Source of the DNA: an uncultured Acidobacteriota bacterium
Lineage (GTDB): Bacteria > Acidobacteriota > Blastocatellia > RBC074
Assembly (NCBI GenBank): GCA_903862855.1
Contig: CAIOZW010000272.1
Span: 1-32,069, forward strand
Length of the DNA: 32,069 nucleotides
Direction: 5' to 3'
Made by a program: the position numbers and the translations under genes. This document shows, one piece after another, positions 1 through 12,292 of this stretch (its first letter is position 1; every line of letters begins with the position of its first letter). The notes under the pieces are model-generated. The model was not told the origin of the DNA. It saw only the letters and a list, made by a program, of their open reading frames with translations, and made no database searches.

Positions 1-1
1 C

Positions 2-2103
<2,102 letters not shown>

Positions 2104-2160
2104 ATCTTCAATGGTTGCGCTGATGGTGACCGATTGAGAGAGTGGCGGCGGAGGTGAGTG

Positions 2161-3567
2161 ATGGAGTCTGAGGAGACGGTCAAAGAGGTCGATTCGAAGT
2201 TGTCACGCATGAAGGACGATTGGAATGATCGGGCGCGGGTCAATGCCAAATGGTATATCACGACGATCAGACTTGATCTGACCGATGAGGATTTTGATGC
2301 CAGCGGCCGACCGGAGGTCGAGAAGTTCATTCTTGGCGATCCACTTCTGACCGGGCCTCGTGAGGGGCGTGATCTGAAGTCGCAGCGGATGCTCGAGATC
2401 GGCTGCGGACTGGGTCGGATGTCGCGCCATCTGGCCGGGTATTTCGGTGAGGTTCACGGAACTGATGTCTCTGGTGAGATGATCCGTCAGGCGGGTGAGA
2501 GGTTGGCGGCCATCAACAATCTCTCATTCTTTGAGACGAGCGGAGCAGATTTTGCAGCTCTTCCAGCTGACCATTATGATCTCATCTTCTCAGTCTATGT
2601 CTTTCAGCACGTACCGTGGCGAGAGGTGGTCGAGTCGAATATCAGGGATGCCTGCCGGGTTCTGCGACCTGGCGGGTTGTTCAAATTCCAGGTCAACAAT
2701 GTCAGCCATCCCGATTATGTCGGGAGAGAGAAGAATACCTGGGAAGGGACGACCCTCACCGAGAATGATCTGCGGCGGGCAGCGCGTAACAATGGGGTGC
2801 GGCTGGTGAGTCTGAGTGGCTTGGGGACCCAGTACTGCTGGGCGATCTTCAACAAACCACCCGTGGCGCTCGCAAATCTCTCCGCGCAGACTGGGCAGCC
2901 GCTGGTCGAGTTCTTCAGTCAGTCTGACTCTCCGTTGCGACGTGAGGTACCGGTCAGTGGCCATCTGGCCTGGCTGACCCTGATCGTTTCTGGGCTCGAT
3001 CACCGGATTGTCGACGCCAATTCGATAGTTGTTGAACTTGGCGACCACGATCTGCGTCCCTGTTATGTTGGCTGGCTTGGAGAAGAGTTTGCGGCAGAGA
3101 TGGGCCGCCAGGGCTGGAACGATACCGAATCTCTGACGCAGATCAATGTTGGCATACCAGAAGGCCTCGGACCGGGCCAGTATGATGTTCGCGTCCGCTA
3201 CCTTGATCAGCCGGCGTCGGTGACGGTCAGCGTGAGCTTGCAGGAGGCGCCTCCTGATGCACCGGAGATCACTCACGTCGCCAACGATGCCGACGGTTCA
3301 CTCGACCTGCGCGTGAGTGGCGAGCGGGCCGGGTTCCGTATCTTTACGATTGGTCTCGATGAGACCGCCACTCCTGACAACGTGACCATCCTGCTGGATG
3401 ATCTGACACTCCGTCCAGCTGAAGTGACCTACCTTCCATCCGGAGCAATCTACAAGGTAACCTCACGTTTCCCCGAATCCCTGCCTCCTGGTCCGCACAG
3501 CATACGGGTCGATTTCAAGGGGCTTGTCTCAGAGCTCTGCCAGATCGAGGTTCATCCCATCTCATAA
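2161..3567 (+). CDS. Class I SAM-dependent methyltransferase with C-terminal beta-sandwich-like domains
   Basis: SAM motif I MLEIGCGLGRMSRHLAGYFGEVHGTDVSGEMI and later YDLIFSVYVFQHV..RVLRPGGLFKFQVN. The C-terminal half contains TQINVGIPEGLGPGQYDVRVRY, resembling TIGR03437/IPT-type repeats. A GTG at 2158 is an alternative start. Confidence 0.85.
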   Translation: MESEETVKEVDSKLSRMKDDWNDRARVNAKWYITTIRLDLTDEDFDASGRPEVEKFILGDPLLTGPREGRDLKSQRMLEIGCGLGRMSRHLAGYFGEVHGTDVSGEMIRQAGERLAAINNLSFFETSGADFAALPADHYDLIFSVYVFQHVPWREVVESNIRDACRVLRPGGLFKFQVNNVSHPDYVGREKNTWEGTTLTENDLRRAARNNGVRLVSLSGLGTQYCWAIFNKPPVALANLSAQTGQPLVEFFSQSDSPLRREVPVSGHLAWLTLIVSGLDHRIVDANSIVVELGDHDLRPCYVGWLGEEFAAEMGRQGWNDTESLTQINVGIPEGLGPGQYDVRVRYLDQPASVTVSVSLQEAPPDAPEITHVANDADGSLDLRVSGERAGFRIFTIGLDETATPDNVTILLDDLTLRPAEVTYLPSGAIYKVTSRFPESLPPGPHSIRVDFKGLVSELCQIEVHPIS

Positions 3568-3572
3568 AAGAA

Positions 3573-3598
3573 GAGGGCACGTCCCTGGACGTGCCCTC
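3573..3598. terminator. Intrinsic-type hairpin between convergent genes
   Basis: Perfect 12-bp inverted repeat GAGGGCACGTCC-CT-GGACGTGCCCTC between converging stops (3567 + and 3625 -). On the minus strand it is followed by T-rich TTCTTTTATG. Confidence 0.75.
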
Positions 3599-3624
3599 GG
3601 CATTGTGCATTAGTTCCGACAAGA

Positions 3625-6030
3625 CTAACGGCTGGTGACTCGCGTCACCTTGAGGTTCCGATCAGCCTTGATGGCCGCCTCTTCGAAGAGGATTGGTCGC
3701 CAGCTCTTGGACGAGAAGAGCATGGTCTGGTCATAGAAGTGTGGTGATTCGGGATCACCCGATTGCGAGTAGGTCAGAAAGGCCTGAGCATTGGGGCCTT
3801 TGTCGGTATACTCGAGGGCCATGATGAAGCTGGTCCCATAGTTGACCGGATAACCATCCTTGGTCAAAAAGCGGCTCCCGGCGACTCTCTCGTGAATCGG
3901 GGCCGGTTCGAGGGTGGTCCGGTTCGGACCGTAGTTGACGAAGTTGGCGATTCCATCGTAGGCGCCATCGCCACCGTGAATCGGGATTCGCTGACCGTTT
4001 CGGGCGCTGAACTGGAGCTTGCCGAGTGGAGTATCGATGGCGATGCCTGCTTTCGTGAGGGTGCGGATTGCCCGGGCCAGTTTGAGCAGGGACTGTGGCT
4101 CCGGTCCATTGTCCGGGGCGAGGGTGTGCGGTGTTCTGACCGGGTCCTGCGGGTCAAAAGGCTGAGCAAAGAATGCTCCCTTTCGCTGCAGGTCATTCTG
4201 ATCGTACTGGGTAATGAACTCACGCCAGAGGACCGGACCGACACTCTCGTTATCGTAACGTCCGTTCCAGGCCGCGAGGATAGCACAGCCTCTTGACAGG
4301 TCGACTGTCTCATTCTCAATCTTTACTGACGGACTGGCCTGACACCGTCGCACCAGCTCGCTCCGCGTCAGATCGGCCGAGAGGCTCTGGTTGCTAAGAA
4401 CGGTGGCTGCCAGTTCGGTCAGACTGAACCGACCGTCACTCCCCGCAGCCTGTCGATCCTCGAGATGGAGTACGTTCATCCGCGTCCGCAGTGACCGGGG
4501 AGTTCCCTCGGTTCCCTGAAGGGGAGAGAAGCCGGTCAGTAACTGGCGTGGATTGGCGAGCCAGAAGCTGTCGTTCGAGTTGAAGACATAGTCGCGCCGT
4601 TCAATCTGCGGAATTCTGGCGAAGGGGATCACTCCCGGACGGGTTGAGGGATCACTGATCCATTCATTGAGCGAGTCGCTGCCATTGAGCAGGACCAGCC
4701 CACGTTCCCAGGCGGATCTGGTCATAAAATCGCTCTCGCGCTTTTTGTTCCAGGCAGCAAGGGCTTCCGGTTTCAGATATGGCGTCGCGGCGCTGTCCGT
4801 ATACCAGGCCCGGCCATCGGCACTGGTGGCGATCGTGTTGACCCACGGCATGGCATTGAATTTGGCGTGGGCCTCTTTGAACTCCTCGAGGCTGCGGGCG
4901 TGGTTCATTGCAAACCACTGGGCCTGTACACTGGTATTGTTCTCATTGGCATCACGAACCGTGATCGCCCGCTTGGCCGTCCACCCGAAACCCGGGAAGT
5001 TGAGGATCGGGCCATAGTGGCTGAACCAGATCCGGCGAACCACATTCTCGGTCACTCCGTTCGGTTTGCGAACTGCTACCGTCACCTCGCGGCTGGTCAT
5101 GGCGCGTTCCTGACCATCATAAAGGTAGACGGTCGGCTTACCCGGGACAAGATCCAGCGTGTAGGCGGTGAAACGCTTTCCGGCGGAGACGGTATGGGTC
5201 CAGGCGACTGCGCGATTGAAACCGATCGAGACCCCGGGCGATCCGAGCAGGCCGACGCCATAAACGTCCAGCTCACCGGGAATGGTCAGATGCTTCTCCC
5301 AGAAGCGATTGGAGCCAACCCAAGGGTAGTGTGGATTGGCGATGAGCATGCCGCGGCCGCTTTCAGTCCGCTCACTCCCGAGCGCCCAACCATTACTTGC
5401 CCAGTCCGATTCCGGAAACTCCGGCGGCGCGACCTGCGCCGTCCCACTCTGCGGGGGGGCGGCAGTTCCGATCATGTCGGCAAAGTTGGTCGTTGTGATG
5501 ACCACACTCTGATTGTAGGCCAGCAGATCGATCGCCGAGATTGGCAGCAGCCACTCCTGGCCACGGCACCAGCCTTTCACTCCTCCAAAGCCGACTTCAC
5601 TCAGGTATCGATTGATGCCGGCAACGTACCCATCGATCACACTACGCTGCGCCGTCGGCATGTTTCGGTACATTTCGCGCGCTTGTCCGTGTAGGTTGAG
5701 CGCCCGCATCGTCAGGTCGGAGTTGAGGTGTCGATCACCTTCGCCGGCACCGAAGTAACGTGCCCGATCACCCCGTGCCCGAATGACCTGATCGGCGAGT
5801 GAGCAGAGATGGTCCTGGGCAAAGGCATATCCTTCACCGAAGGCCAGACTGCCGGCATCCTTTGCCGTGATGTGCGGAATGCCATAAGCGGTGCGGCGGA
5901 TCTCCGCCGCATACCGGGAGCCTGTCTGTGGGAAGACTTGATTGAAGAGTGCTGCACCAACCAGAACGATCAGCACCAGCCGACCAGTCGATAAGCCAGC
6001 TCGGAATCCGGGTGTCGGTCGCGAAGCCAT
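3625..6030 (-). CDS. Penicillin acylase family Ntn hydrolase (aculeacin/AHL-acylase-like), exported
   Basis: N-terminal hydrophobic segment [19 protein letters not shown], then [27 protein letters not shown] and predicted processing site [34 protein letters not shown] upstream favours ATG at 6030 over 6036. Confidence 0.92.
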   Translation of the reverse strand: MASRPTPGFRAGLSTGRLVLIVLVGAALFNQVFPQTGSRYAAEIRRTAYGIPHITAKDAGSLAFGEGYAFAQDHLCSLADQVIRARGDRARYFGAGEGDRHLNSDLTMRALNLHGQAREMYRNMPTAQRSVIDGYVAGINRYLSEVGFGGVKGWCRGQEWLLPISAIDLLAYNQSVVITTTNFADMIGTAAPPQSGTAQVAPPEFPESDWASNGWALGSERTESGRGMLIANPHYPWVGSNRFWEKHLTIPGELDVYGVGLLGSPGVSIGFNRAVAWTHTVSAGKRFTAYTLDLVPGKPTVYLYDGQERAMTSREVTVAVRKPNGVTENVVRRIWFSHYGPILNFPGFGWTAKRAITVRDANENNTSVQAQWFAMNHARSLEEFKEAHAKFNAMPWVNTIATSADGRAWYTDSAATPYLKPEALAAWNKKRESDFMTRSAWERGLVLLNGSDSLNEWISDPSTRPGVIPFARIPQIERRDYVFNSNDSFWLANPRQLLTGFSPLQGTEGTPRSLRTRMNVLHLEDRQAAGSDGRFSLTELAATVLSNQSLSADLTRSELVRRCQASPSVKIENETVDLSRGCAILAAWNGRYDNESVGPVLWREFITQYDQNDLQRKGAFFAQPFDPQDPVRTPHTLAPDNGPEPQSLLKLARAIRTLTKAGIAIDTPLGKLQFSARNGQRIPIHGGDGAYDGIANFVNYGPNRTTLEPAPIHERVAGSRFLTKDGYPVNYGTSFIMALEYTDKGPNAQAFLTYSQSGDPESPHFYDQTMLFSSKSWRPILFEEAAIKADRNLKVTRVTSR

Positions 6031-6093
6031 ATTCATTACCTCCGGGAAAAATGGTGTCCAGGATACCGGACTGCCTGTAAATATACTTTACGT

Positions 6094-8172
6094 TCAGGAG
6101 CGCTGCAATAATTGTCCGACGGATGGTCGGGGGTCGATCATCCGCAGCCCCTTGTTCTCAAGTGCCCGGTAACAGTCGGGAAGGTCAAACCTCGTCAGAA
6201 TCCCGGGGATGATGCACGAGAGTGGACAGTTGTAATCTTCAGTGGTCGCAATATCGGTGAACGAGGTCAGCGGTTCCTTGAGGGTGACCTTGATGACGCT
6301 CCCGCTGAGTACTGCCGCAAAGGTCGCCGGCAGAGTGCCACGCCCCCGTGCAATGAGGTGGATCTGCCGATGGCCGTAATCTTCAAGCCAGTTGATGACG
6401 CGCAGAAGGTCATAGGTGCGCCGTCCGAGGAGTGGTTCATCGAGCATCAGGGAGAATCCTGCATAGAGATACTCACTGCCATAAGAGAGATCGAAGCGGT
6501 CTTCACCGGCCGTATTCGGAATCGATTCACCGCTGCCCCGCAGGTCGCAGGCATAGACGGATGATTGAGGTTGTGCGTCAATCACTTCGCGAAGAAGTGA
6601 GTCCGTGCGGAGCTCTTCGTCACTGGAGAGATGGGACACATAGAGCAGTGTCGGCGTGGTTGACTTCTCCGGTCGCGAATAGTGGCTCGTCTCGCTGAGC
6701 CGGTAGACGATCGCCTGGATACCAGGCTCGGTCTCGACGGCATAGGTCGTGAAGGTCTTTCGCGGATAGCGGCGCGGCTTGATCTCCCGCAGGATTCGCG
6801 CATCGGGCTTCGACTGACGTGATGGAAGGCGGAGCAGGCTGCTGATCGCTGCCGGCAGCTCTGATACCGGCAAGCGACGTCGCGCGCCGGCCAGACTCTG
6901 CGCAGCCTCTGAAGTAAAGGAGAAGACACTGCGCGAGCCGAGCGCGGCAACCTGACCGGCTGGCGTGACCTGCAGTGTCTCATCCTTCTCCAGAATGATC
7001 TCCGGCTCGGCGTTGACCGGTTCTTTTCGTCCATTGTGGAGATGGAACCAGCGGTACATCGCCTCACGGTTCTCCTTCGAATAGCCGTGCGGAGTCGGAC
7101 CGATATGCAGGGCAATATTCTCTGGCGCTCCGAGCAGCGTGTAGAGCCGCTTCAATCGACCATAGGCCTCTTCGGCTCCGCGCACATCGAAGTAGTCCTT
7201 CTCCTTGGCGAGGATAATGACCGGTTTGGGCGCCATGGCGGCAATGAAGTCGTCAAGGTCGAGTCCGTTGGCGAGCGCTCGCAGCGGATACTGCTCGCTG
7301 TCCTGTGGCAGCTCGTTCTCGATGTTTCGGCGCAGCGTGGTGATGAAGCACCCTGGCGCAGCCATGGCCCAGCGATCATCAAGTCCGCAGAGCCAGGTCG
7401 TTACCGTCCCTCCGCCAGAATTGCCCGTGATGCCGATACGTCGCGGATCGACCTCCGGACGTGTCTCGAGATAGTCGAGCGCACGGATCGCATCCCACGC
7501 GCGCCAGAAGGGGAAGTTCTCCCCTGTCAGCAGCATCTGGTTGCCTAGATGAAGATGCTCCTGAACGCCACTGCCGATCCTCGATCCACCTTTGCCGTCC
7601 AGGTACTGCAGACGCTCGCCCTGGCCGATCGGATCGATGATGAAGACGACGTAGCCCAGCTTGGCCAGTCCTTGCGTAAATGACTGATAGGTCTCGATCG
7701 CCTTTCCGTTGTCCGAATGGCCACAGGTTGCAATTACTCCCGGCCGACGCCCGGTCGCCCCTTTTGGAAGATAGAGGTTTCCAGTCACGAGCAGCCCTGG
7801 ACGGCTCTCGAAGAGAATCTTCTCGATCCGGTAGCTCTCACGATCGACCGTTCCGGTGATCTGTACTCTGAGTGGCGTCTTCTCGGGAAAAGGGCCGAAG
7901 CAGTCCCGAACCCGCTGCCGGATATCGCGACGATAGGCGAGCGCGTCGGCACGCGTGCGCAGCGCCGATCTTCGGGCCAGACCGGCTCGCTCGATCTCAC
8001 GGACGCGTGTAACGTAGTATTCCTGCAGCATACGTGGAAATCGGTTGAGAGGTCTCAGCTCCGGACTCTCTCCTCTTGCCTGACCATTTATCAACAGGCC
8101 TGCCCCACCAGCTCCTGCCAGGCCCAGCCACTCACGACGTGATATGACTTCTGCCAGTCTGCTCTTCGCCAT
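6094..8172 (-). CDS. Alpha/beta hydrolase (acetylxylan-esterase/abhydrolase-7-like), Tat-type signal
   Basis: N-terminus SRREWLGLAGAGGAGLL (twin-Arg-like), nucleophile elbow GITGNSGGGTVTTW, and GVIATCGHSDNGK..YVVFIIDPIGQGERLQYL. Only 57 nt upstream of the acylase gene on the same strand. Confidence 0.82.
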   Translation of the reverse strand: MAKSRLAEVISRREWLGLAGAGGAGLLINGQARGESPELRPLNRFPRMLQEYYVTRVREIERAGLARRSALRTRADALAYRRDIRQRVRDCFGPFPEKTPLRVQITGTVDRESYRIEKILFESRPGLLVTGNLYLPKGATGRRPGVIATCGHSDNGKAIETYQSFTQGLAKLGYVVFIIDPIGQGERLQYLDGKGGSRIGSGVQEHLHLGNQMLLTGENFPFWRAWDAIRALDYLETRPEVDPRRIGITGNSGGGTVTTWLCGLDDRWAMAAPGCFITTLRRNIENELPQDSEQYPLRALANGLDLDDFIAAMAPKPVIILAKEKDYFDVRGAEEAYGRLKRLYTLLGAPENIALHIGPTPHGYSKENREAMYRWFHLHNGRKEPVNAEPEIILEKDETLQVTPAGQVAALGSRSVFSFTSEAAQSLAGARRRLPVSELPAAISSLLRLPSRQSKPDARILREIKPRRYPRKTFTTYAVETEPGIQAIVYRLSETSHYSRPEKSTTPTLLYVSHLSSDEELRTDSLLREVIDAQPQSSVYACDLRGSGESIPNTAGEDRFDLSYGSEYLYAGFSLMLDEPLLGRRTYDLLRVINWLEDYGHRQIHLIARGRGTLPATFAAVLSGSVIKVTLKEPLTSFTDIATTEDYNCPLSCIIPGILTRFDLPDCYRALENKGLRMIDPRPSVGQLLQRS

Positions 8173-8313
8173 TCTCTTACCACTCCTTTGCGATGATTAC
8201 GGTCTGCTGATCGTGGAATGTATCGCAACAACCCGTAAAACAGAAGTCTGACATCGATTGACAAGTGCCGATTCGATCTTTAATCATCTGAGTCGGCCGA
8301 TGATCCGCACAAA

Positions 8314-9057
8314 ATGACCAGGGAGCTGCAGACAAAATTGATACAACCGATGCTGACAGTCGTGCTGGGACCAATCCTGTTTCTGCAGGGGAGATACGTG
8401 CGGCTCCGCACCCCGCGATTGCCTGAACCGCGGGGTGAGCGGACTGGTGCCACCGGTACCGGGACGAGAATCAGACTGCTGATTCTTGGCGACTCGGCCG
8501 CTGCCGGAGTGGGTGCCGACTCACAGCAGCAAGCCCTCGCCGGTCAGCTGGTCGAATGCCTGCGCGACTCTTACCAAGTCGAATGGCGACTCGAGGCGCG
8601 AACTGGTTCGACGACCCGTCAGTCGCTCTCCCGACTCCGTCGGATCGGCCAATCAGGCCCGCCGTTCGATGTTCTGCTCACCTCGCTTGGAATCAACGAT
8701 CTCACCCGCAATGTTGGGGAATCGGACTGGCTTGCCGCTCAACGTGAACTGCGTGAAACGGCGCATCAGCTCCTCGGTGTAAGACTTCTTCTGGTGACGA
8801 GCATTCCTCCGATCGGCCGGTTTCCAGTCCTTCCACAACCCCTCCGCTGGTATCTCGGTCAGCGCGCCAACCGCTTCAATCAGCTCCTGCAGCAGGATCT
8901 TCAGGATGAGCCGGCCACCTCGCTGATCGATCTTGGATCCTCGCTCGATCCGCAGCTCATGGCCCGGGATGGCTTCCATCCCGGACCCGCAATCTATGCT
9001 GAATGGGCTCGCCGTGCGGCCAATCAGATTCGTGAAAAGTTCGGGCAGGGAATCTGA
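8314..9057 (+). CDS. SGNH/GDSL hydrolase family protein
   Basis: Block I LLILGDSAAAGVGADS, block III-like LLTSLGINDLTRN, and C-terminal DGFHPGPAIYAEWA (D..H). ATG 8350 is an alternative start. Confidence 0.85.
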   Translation: MTRELQTKLIQPMLTVVLGPILFLQGRYVRLRTPRLPEPRGERTGATGTGTRIRLLILGDSAAAGVGADSQQQALAGQLVECLRDSYQVEWRLEARTGSTTRQSLSRLRRIGQSGPPFDVLLTSLGINDLTRNVGESDWLAAQRELRETAHQLLGVRLLLVTSIPPIGRFPVLPQPLRWYLGQRANRFNQLLQQDLQDEPATSLIDLGSSLDPQLMARDGFHPGPAIYAEWARRAANQIREKFGQGI

Positions 9058-9100
9058 TCGATTATCACCGCTCGCTCTGTCCAGATTGCCTGTCCGGGAA

Positions 9101-9106
9101 TATAAT
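9101..9106 (+). promoter_or_regulatory. Possible -10 box (TATAAT)
   Basis: Perfect TATAAT 64 nt before the ATG at 9170. The -35 match (TGTCCA near 9078) is poor. Confidence 0.3.
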
Positions 9107-9169
9107 CGCGTGCGTCAACGGACAGTTACTTATGTCTATCCCAAATAACACCGAAAGGATTTGAACCTT

Positions 9170-10396
9170 ATGAAGCGAGTGCTCCTCCTTGCACTACTAA
9201 CGCTGGTCGTCTCCACCCCAATCTTTGCGCAGGCACGCTATGATCTGCTGATCCGGGGAGGTCATGTCATCGATCCAAAGAACGGCATTGACGCAACATC
9301 CGACGTCGCGGTCAAGGATGGAAAGATTGCTGCCGTTGAGAAGTCTATCGATCCGGCTCTGGCGACCCAGGTGGTCGATGCGAAAGGTCTCTACGTCACT
9401 CCCGGTCTGGTCGACATCCACGTCCACCTCTACACGGGAACCGGGCTGAAGACGCTGACAGGTGATCAGAGCGTCTATCCCGACAATTTCAGCTTCCGTG
9501 CCTGTACCACGACCATGGCCGATGCCGGCTCTTCCGGCTGGCGTAACTTCGAGGATTTCAAGCAGCGAGTCATCGATCGCTTCAAGACCCGGGTCTACGC
9601 CTTTGTCAACATCGTTGGTGATGGCATGAACGGCAAGAACGAGCAGGATGTCAGCTCCATGGACTCGAAGGCCGCGGCGGCCATTGCCAAAAAGCATTCG
9701 CAGACAGTGGTTGGTTTCAAGACTGCCCACTACTCAGGACCTGACTGGAGCGCGGTCGACCGCGTCCTCGAGGCCGGTCGCATCGCCAATCTTCCAGTCA
9801 TGGTCGACTATGGCATTGTTGTTCCCGAACGGCCCCACGAAGAGTTCTACCTGAAGAAGATGCGCGCTGGCGATATCTATACCCATATGTGGCGTAAGTT
9901 TGATCCGACGATCGATGAGAAGGGCAAGGTTCGTCCCTACCTCTTTGAAGCGAAGAAGCGCGGGGTGATCTTCGATGTTGGCCATGGTGCAGGCAGTTTC
10001 ATCTGGCGCTACGCAGTGCCTTCGATGCAGCAGGGCTTCATCCCCGACTCGATCTCGACCGATCTCCACACCGGCAGCATGAACGCCGGCATGAAGGATA
10101 TCGTCAATGTCATGTCGAAGATGATCAATCTCAACATGCCGCTGCAGGAGGTCATCCTCAAGTCGACCTGGAATCCGGCAAAGTACATTCATCGTGAGCA
10201 GCATGGCCACCTGACGGTGGGTGCTGCCGCTGATCTCTCCGTCTTCCGGCTCGAGCAGGGCAAGTTCGGCTTTGTCGATTCCGACAAGTTTGTCCGTCAG
10301 GGAGATAAGCGACTGACCTGCGAGATGAGCGTCCTTGGCGGCAATGTGATGTGGGATCTCAACGGGTTGAGTAGTGATCCGTGGGACAAGAAGTGA
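9170..10396 (+). CDS. Exported amidohydrolase/deacetylase family metallohydrolase
   Basis: Signal peptide MKRVLLLALLTLVVSTPIFAQA; LLIRGGHVIDPKNGID..DVAVKDGKIAAV..GLYVTPGLVDIHVHLYTG typical of the amidohydrolase superfamily. AAAGGA precedes ATG 9170. Confidence 0.9.
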   Translation: MKRVLLLALLTLVVSTPIFAQARYDLLIRGGHVIDPKNGIDATSDVAVKDGKIAAVEKSIDPALATQVVDAKGLYVTPGLVDIHVHLYTGTGLKTLTGDQSVYPDNFSFRACTTTMADAGSSGWRNFEDFKQRVIDRFKTRVYAFVNIVGDGMNGKNEQDVSSMDSKAAAAIAKKHSQTVVGFKTAHYSGPDWSAVDRVLEAGRIANLPVMVDYGIVVPERPHEEFYLKKMRAGDIYTHMWRKFDPTIDEKGKVRPYLFEAKKRGVIFDVGHGAGSFIWRYAVPSMQQGFIPDSISTDLHTGSMNAGMKDIVNVMSKMINLNMPLQEVILKSTWNPAKYIHREQHGHLTVGAAADLSVFRLEQGKFGFVDSDKFVRQGDKRLTCEMSVLGGNVMWDLNGLSSDPWDKK

Positions 10397-10410
10397 TTGA
10401 GATTGCCGGG

Positions 10411-10446
10411 TGCCGGGTTGTGGAGGTTAATCTCCGCCACCCGGCA
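10411..10446. terminator. Strong hairpin between convergent genes
   Basis: TGCCGGGTTGTGGAG-GTTAAT-CTCCGCCACCCGGCA: 15-bp stem with one mismatch and one G-U pair. No clear U-tract. Confidence 0.55.
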
Positions 10447-10467
10447 CCGTTGCAAGCATCGGTTGGG

Positions 10468-11199
10468 TTAGTTGACCAGTTTGAGAGTCCCGAACGATTC
10501 GGGAACATGGTAGGTCGGGCTGTTGGTCGGTTGCCAGGCGATATGTTTACGCCGCGGTCCGCTGCCGCCTGATCCGCCCGGCCCCTGGATGCGATAGAAG
10601 TTGATCCGCATGCTGTTACCAACCGTGGCCTGGCGCTGGTCGATCTTTGCCATGGGTATGCTCATCTCGCCGTACCAAATCTTCCTTGACTGGTCGAGCC
10701 GAGCCTTTACCTTGTAACCTGAGTTCCAGCCGACGTTGTGGTTGGGAGGATCGGTTGAACGATCGATGTCGAGATCGACCCACTCACCCTGTGGTGAGAC
10801 CTGGAATTCGGTATAGTGCTTGATATTGCTGAAGTCGGTTCCGATAAAGGCCTCCGCGACATCCCACTCCCAGAGCTTGTCGGTCTCGGTGCTCGTCGAG
10901 GGTTTGGCGATCAGGTTAAGCTCTTCGTATGGACAGATGAAGAGCAGGTAGAGGTTGCGTCCCGTCCAGCGTGAGCGAATCTCGGTCCGGTGGCCAGGAA
11001 CCGGTTCACCCCGCTGGTCACGCTCGGTGAAGACGCCGCGAACATTGCGCCATTGCGGAGCCTCCGGATCGGCCGTCAGGGCGAAATCGCCTGCCGCACG
11101 CACGCTCTCGATCGTCCGCGACTCCTGGGCCAGCACGATCGGCGTCAAGAGCAGGGCATACAGAATCCCGACAAGCGCAGTCATCATCACTTTGTTCAT
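10468..11199 (-). CDS. Exported carbohydrate-binding family 9 (CBM9)-like protein
   Basis: Signal peptide MNKVMMTALVGILYALLLTPIVLAQ; APQWRNVRGVFTERD..TEIRSRWTGRNLYLLFICPYEEL..WEWDVAEAFIGTDFSNIKHYTEFQVSPQGEWVDLDID resembles CBM9-like domains. GGAG upstream of ATG 11199. Confidence 0.8.
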   Translation of the reverse strand: MNKVMMTALVGILYALLLTPIVLAQESRTIESVRAAGDFALTADPEAPQWRNVRGVFTERDQRGEPVPGHRTEIRSRWTGRNLYLLFICPYEELNLIAKPSTSTETDKLWEWDVAEAFIGTDFSNIKHYTEFQVSPQGEWVDLDIDRSTDPPNHNVGWNSGYKVKARLDQSRKIWYGEMSIPMAKIDQRQATVGNSMRINFYRIQGPGGSGGSGPRRKHIAWQPTNSPTYHVPESFGTLKLVN

Positions 11200-11255
11200 C
11201 GTCACTCCTCTCCAAAATGGCAGGTTCAAAAGGTTCAGATCAGAATTTTCGAGAA

Positions 11256-12263
11256 ATGTTCTCAAGGCGCACCATCATGCCTCTGCTGGCAGAATTTGTC
11301 ATCCTTCTGGCGGTCAGTTTGCCCGTTGCTGCGCAACCAGTCAGGCTCGAAGAGAGCCGCTATGCGATGGGAAGCCTCTATGAAATCGAGGCCTGGGGAG
11401 ATGATCGCGAGCAGTTGCAGAAGGGCATCACGGCGGCTCTCGATGAGGTCGATCGGCTCGATCGACTTTTGAGCCACTACAAACCGGAGAGCGAGCTCTC
11501 GCGGGTCAATCGCGAGGCTTGGCCGGGCCCCGTCAAGATCGATCCGGAACTCTTCGATCTTCTTGAAGAGTCGCTCGCCTTCAGCCGCGCCACCGCCGGC
11601 GCCTTCGATATTACGGTCGGTCCATTGATGCGCGCCTGGGGCTTCTTTCGTGGCGAAGGGAGATACCCGATCGATTCCGAGCGGCGCGAGGCTCTCGCCC
11701 GCATCGGTTATCAGAAGATCAGACTTGATCGGAAGGCCCTGACCGTCTCCTTTTCTCACCGCGGAGTCGAACTCGACCTTGGCGGAATCGGCAAGGGATA
11801 TGCGGTCGACCGGGCTGGGGCGATGCTCCGCCGCGCGGGTATCAAATCGGCCCTCGTCAGCGCCGGTGGCAGCTCGATCCTCGCCATTGGTCATCCCCCC
11901 GGTCTGGCTGCCTGGAGAATCTCTCTTCAGGATCCCGTCGACTCAGAGAAGTCGGCCATGTCCATTCACCTGCGTGACGAGACCCTCTCCGTCTCCGGCA
12001 GTGCCGAGAAGTTTTTCGTGCTGAATGGACGCCGCTACTGCCACATTATGGATCCACGAACCGGTCACCCGGTCGAATCGGTTCTCAGCGTCGCCGTGAT
12101 CAGCCGCACCGGCACCGCTGGCGACGCTCTCGACAACGCCTTCTTTGTCCTTGGCCCACGCCGGACGAGTACTCTCAAGACGCTCAAGAAAAGATATTCA
12201 GTCCGGGAGATGATCTTTTTCCTTCCCCACCCAACCAAAAGATGGCACAAGGTTCACCGTTAA
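11256..12263 (+). CDS. apbE: FAD:protein FMN transferase ApbE
   Basis: YAMGSLYEIEAWGDD, SHYKPESELSRVNR, GAFDITVGPLMRAWGF, GVELDLGGIGKGYAVDRA, GRRYCHIMDPRTGHPV: ApbE family motifs. Start uncertain (11217, 11256 or 11277). Confidence 0.93.
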   Translation: MFSRRTIMPLLAEFVILLAVSLPVAAQPVRLEESRYAMGSLYEIEAWGDDREQLQKGITAALDEVDRLDRLLSHYKPESELSRVNREAWPGPVKIDPELFDLLEESLAFSRATAGAFDITVGPLMRAWGFFRGEGRYPIDSERREALARIGYQKIRLDRKALTVSFSHRGVELDLGGIGKGYAVDRAGAMLRRAGIKSALVSAGGSSILAIGHPPGLAAWRISLQDPVDSEKSAMSIHLRDETLSVSGSAEKFFVLNGRRYCHIMDPRTGHPVESVLSVAVISRTGTAGDALDNAFFVLGPRRTSTLKTLKKRYSVREMIFFLPHPTKRWHKVHR

Positions 12264-12292
12264 TCTGCTCGTACTGCAAGGCAAGTCCGAAT

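Noticed and set aside
4867-5694. 275-aa plus-strand ORF inside the acylase gene
   Set aside because: Antisense to conserved Ntn-hydrolase motifs; no domain signal.
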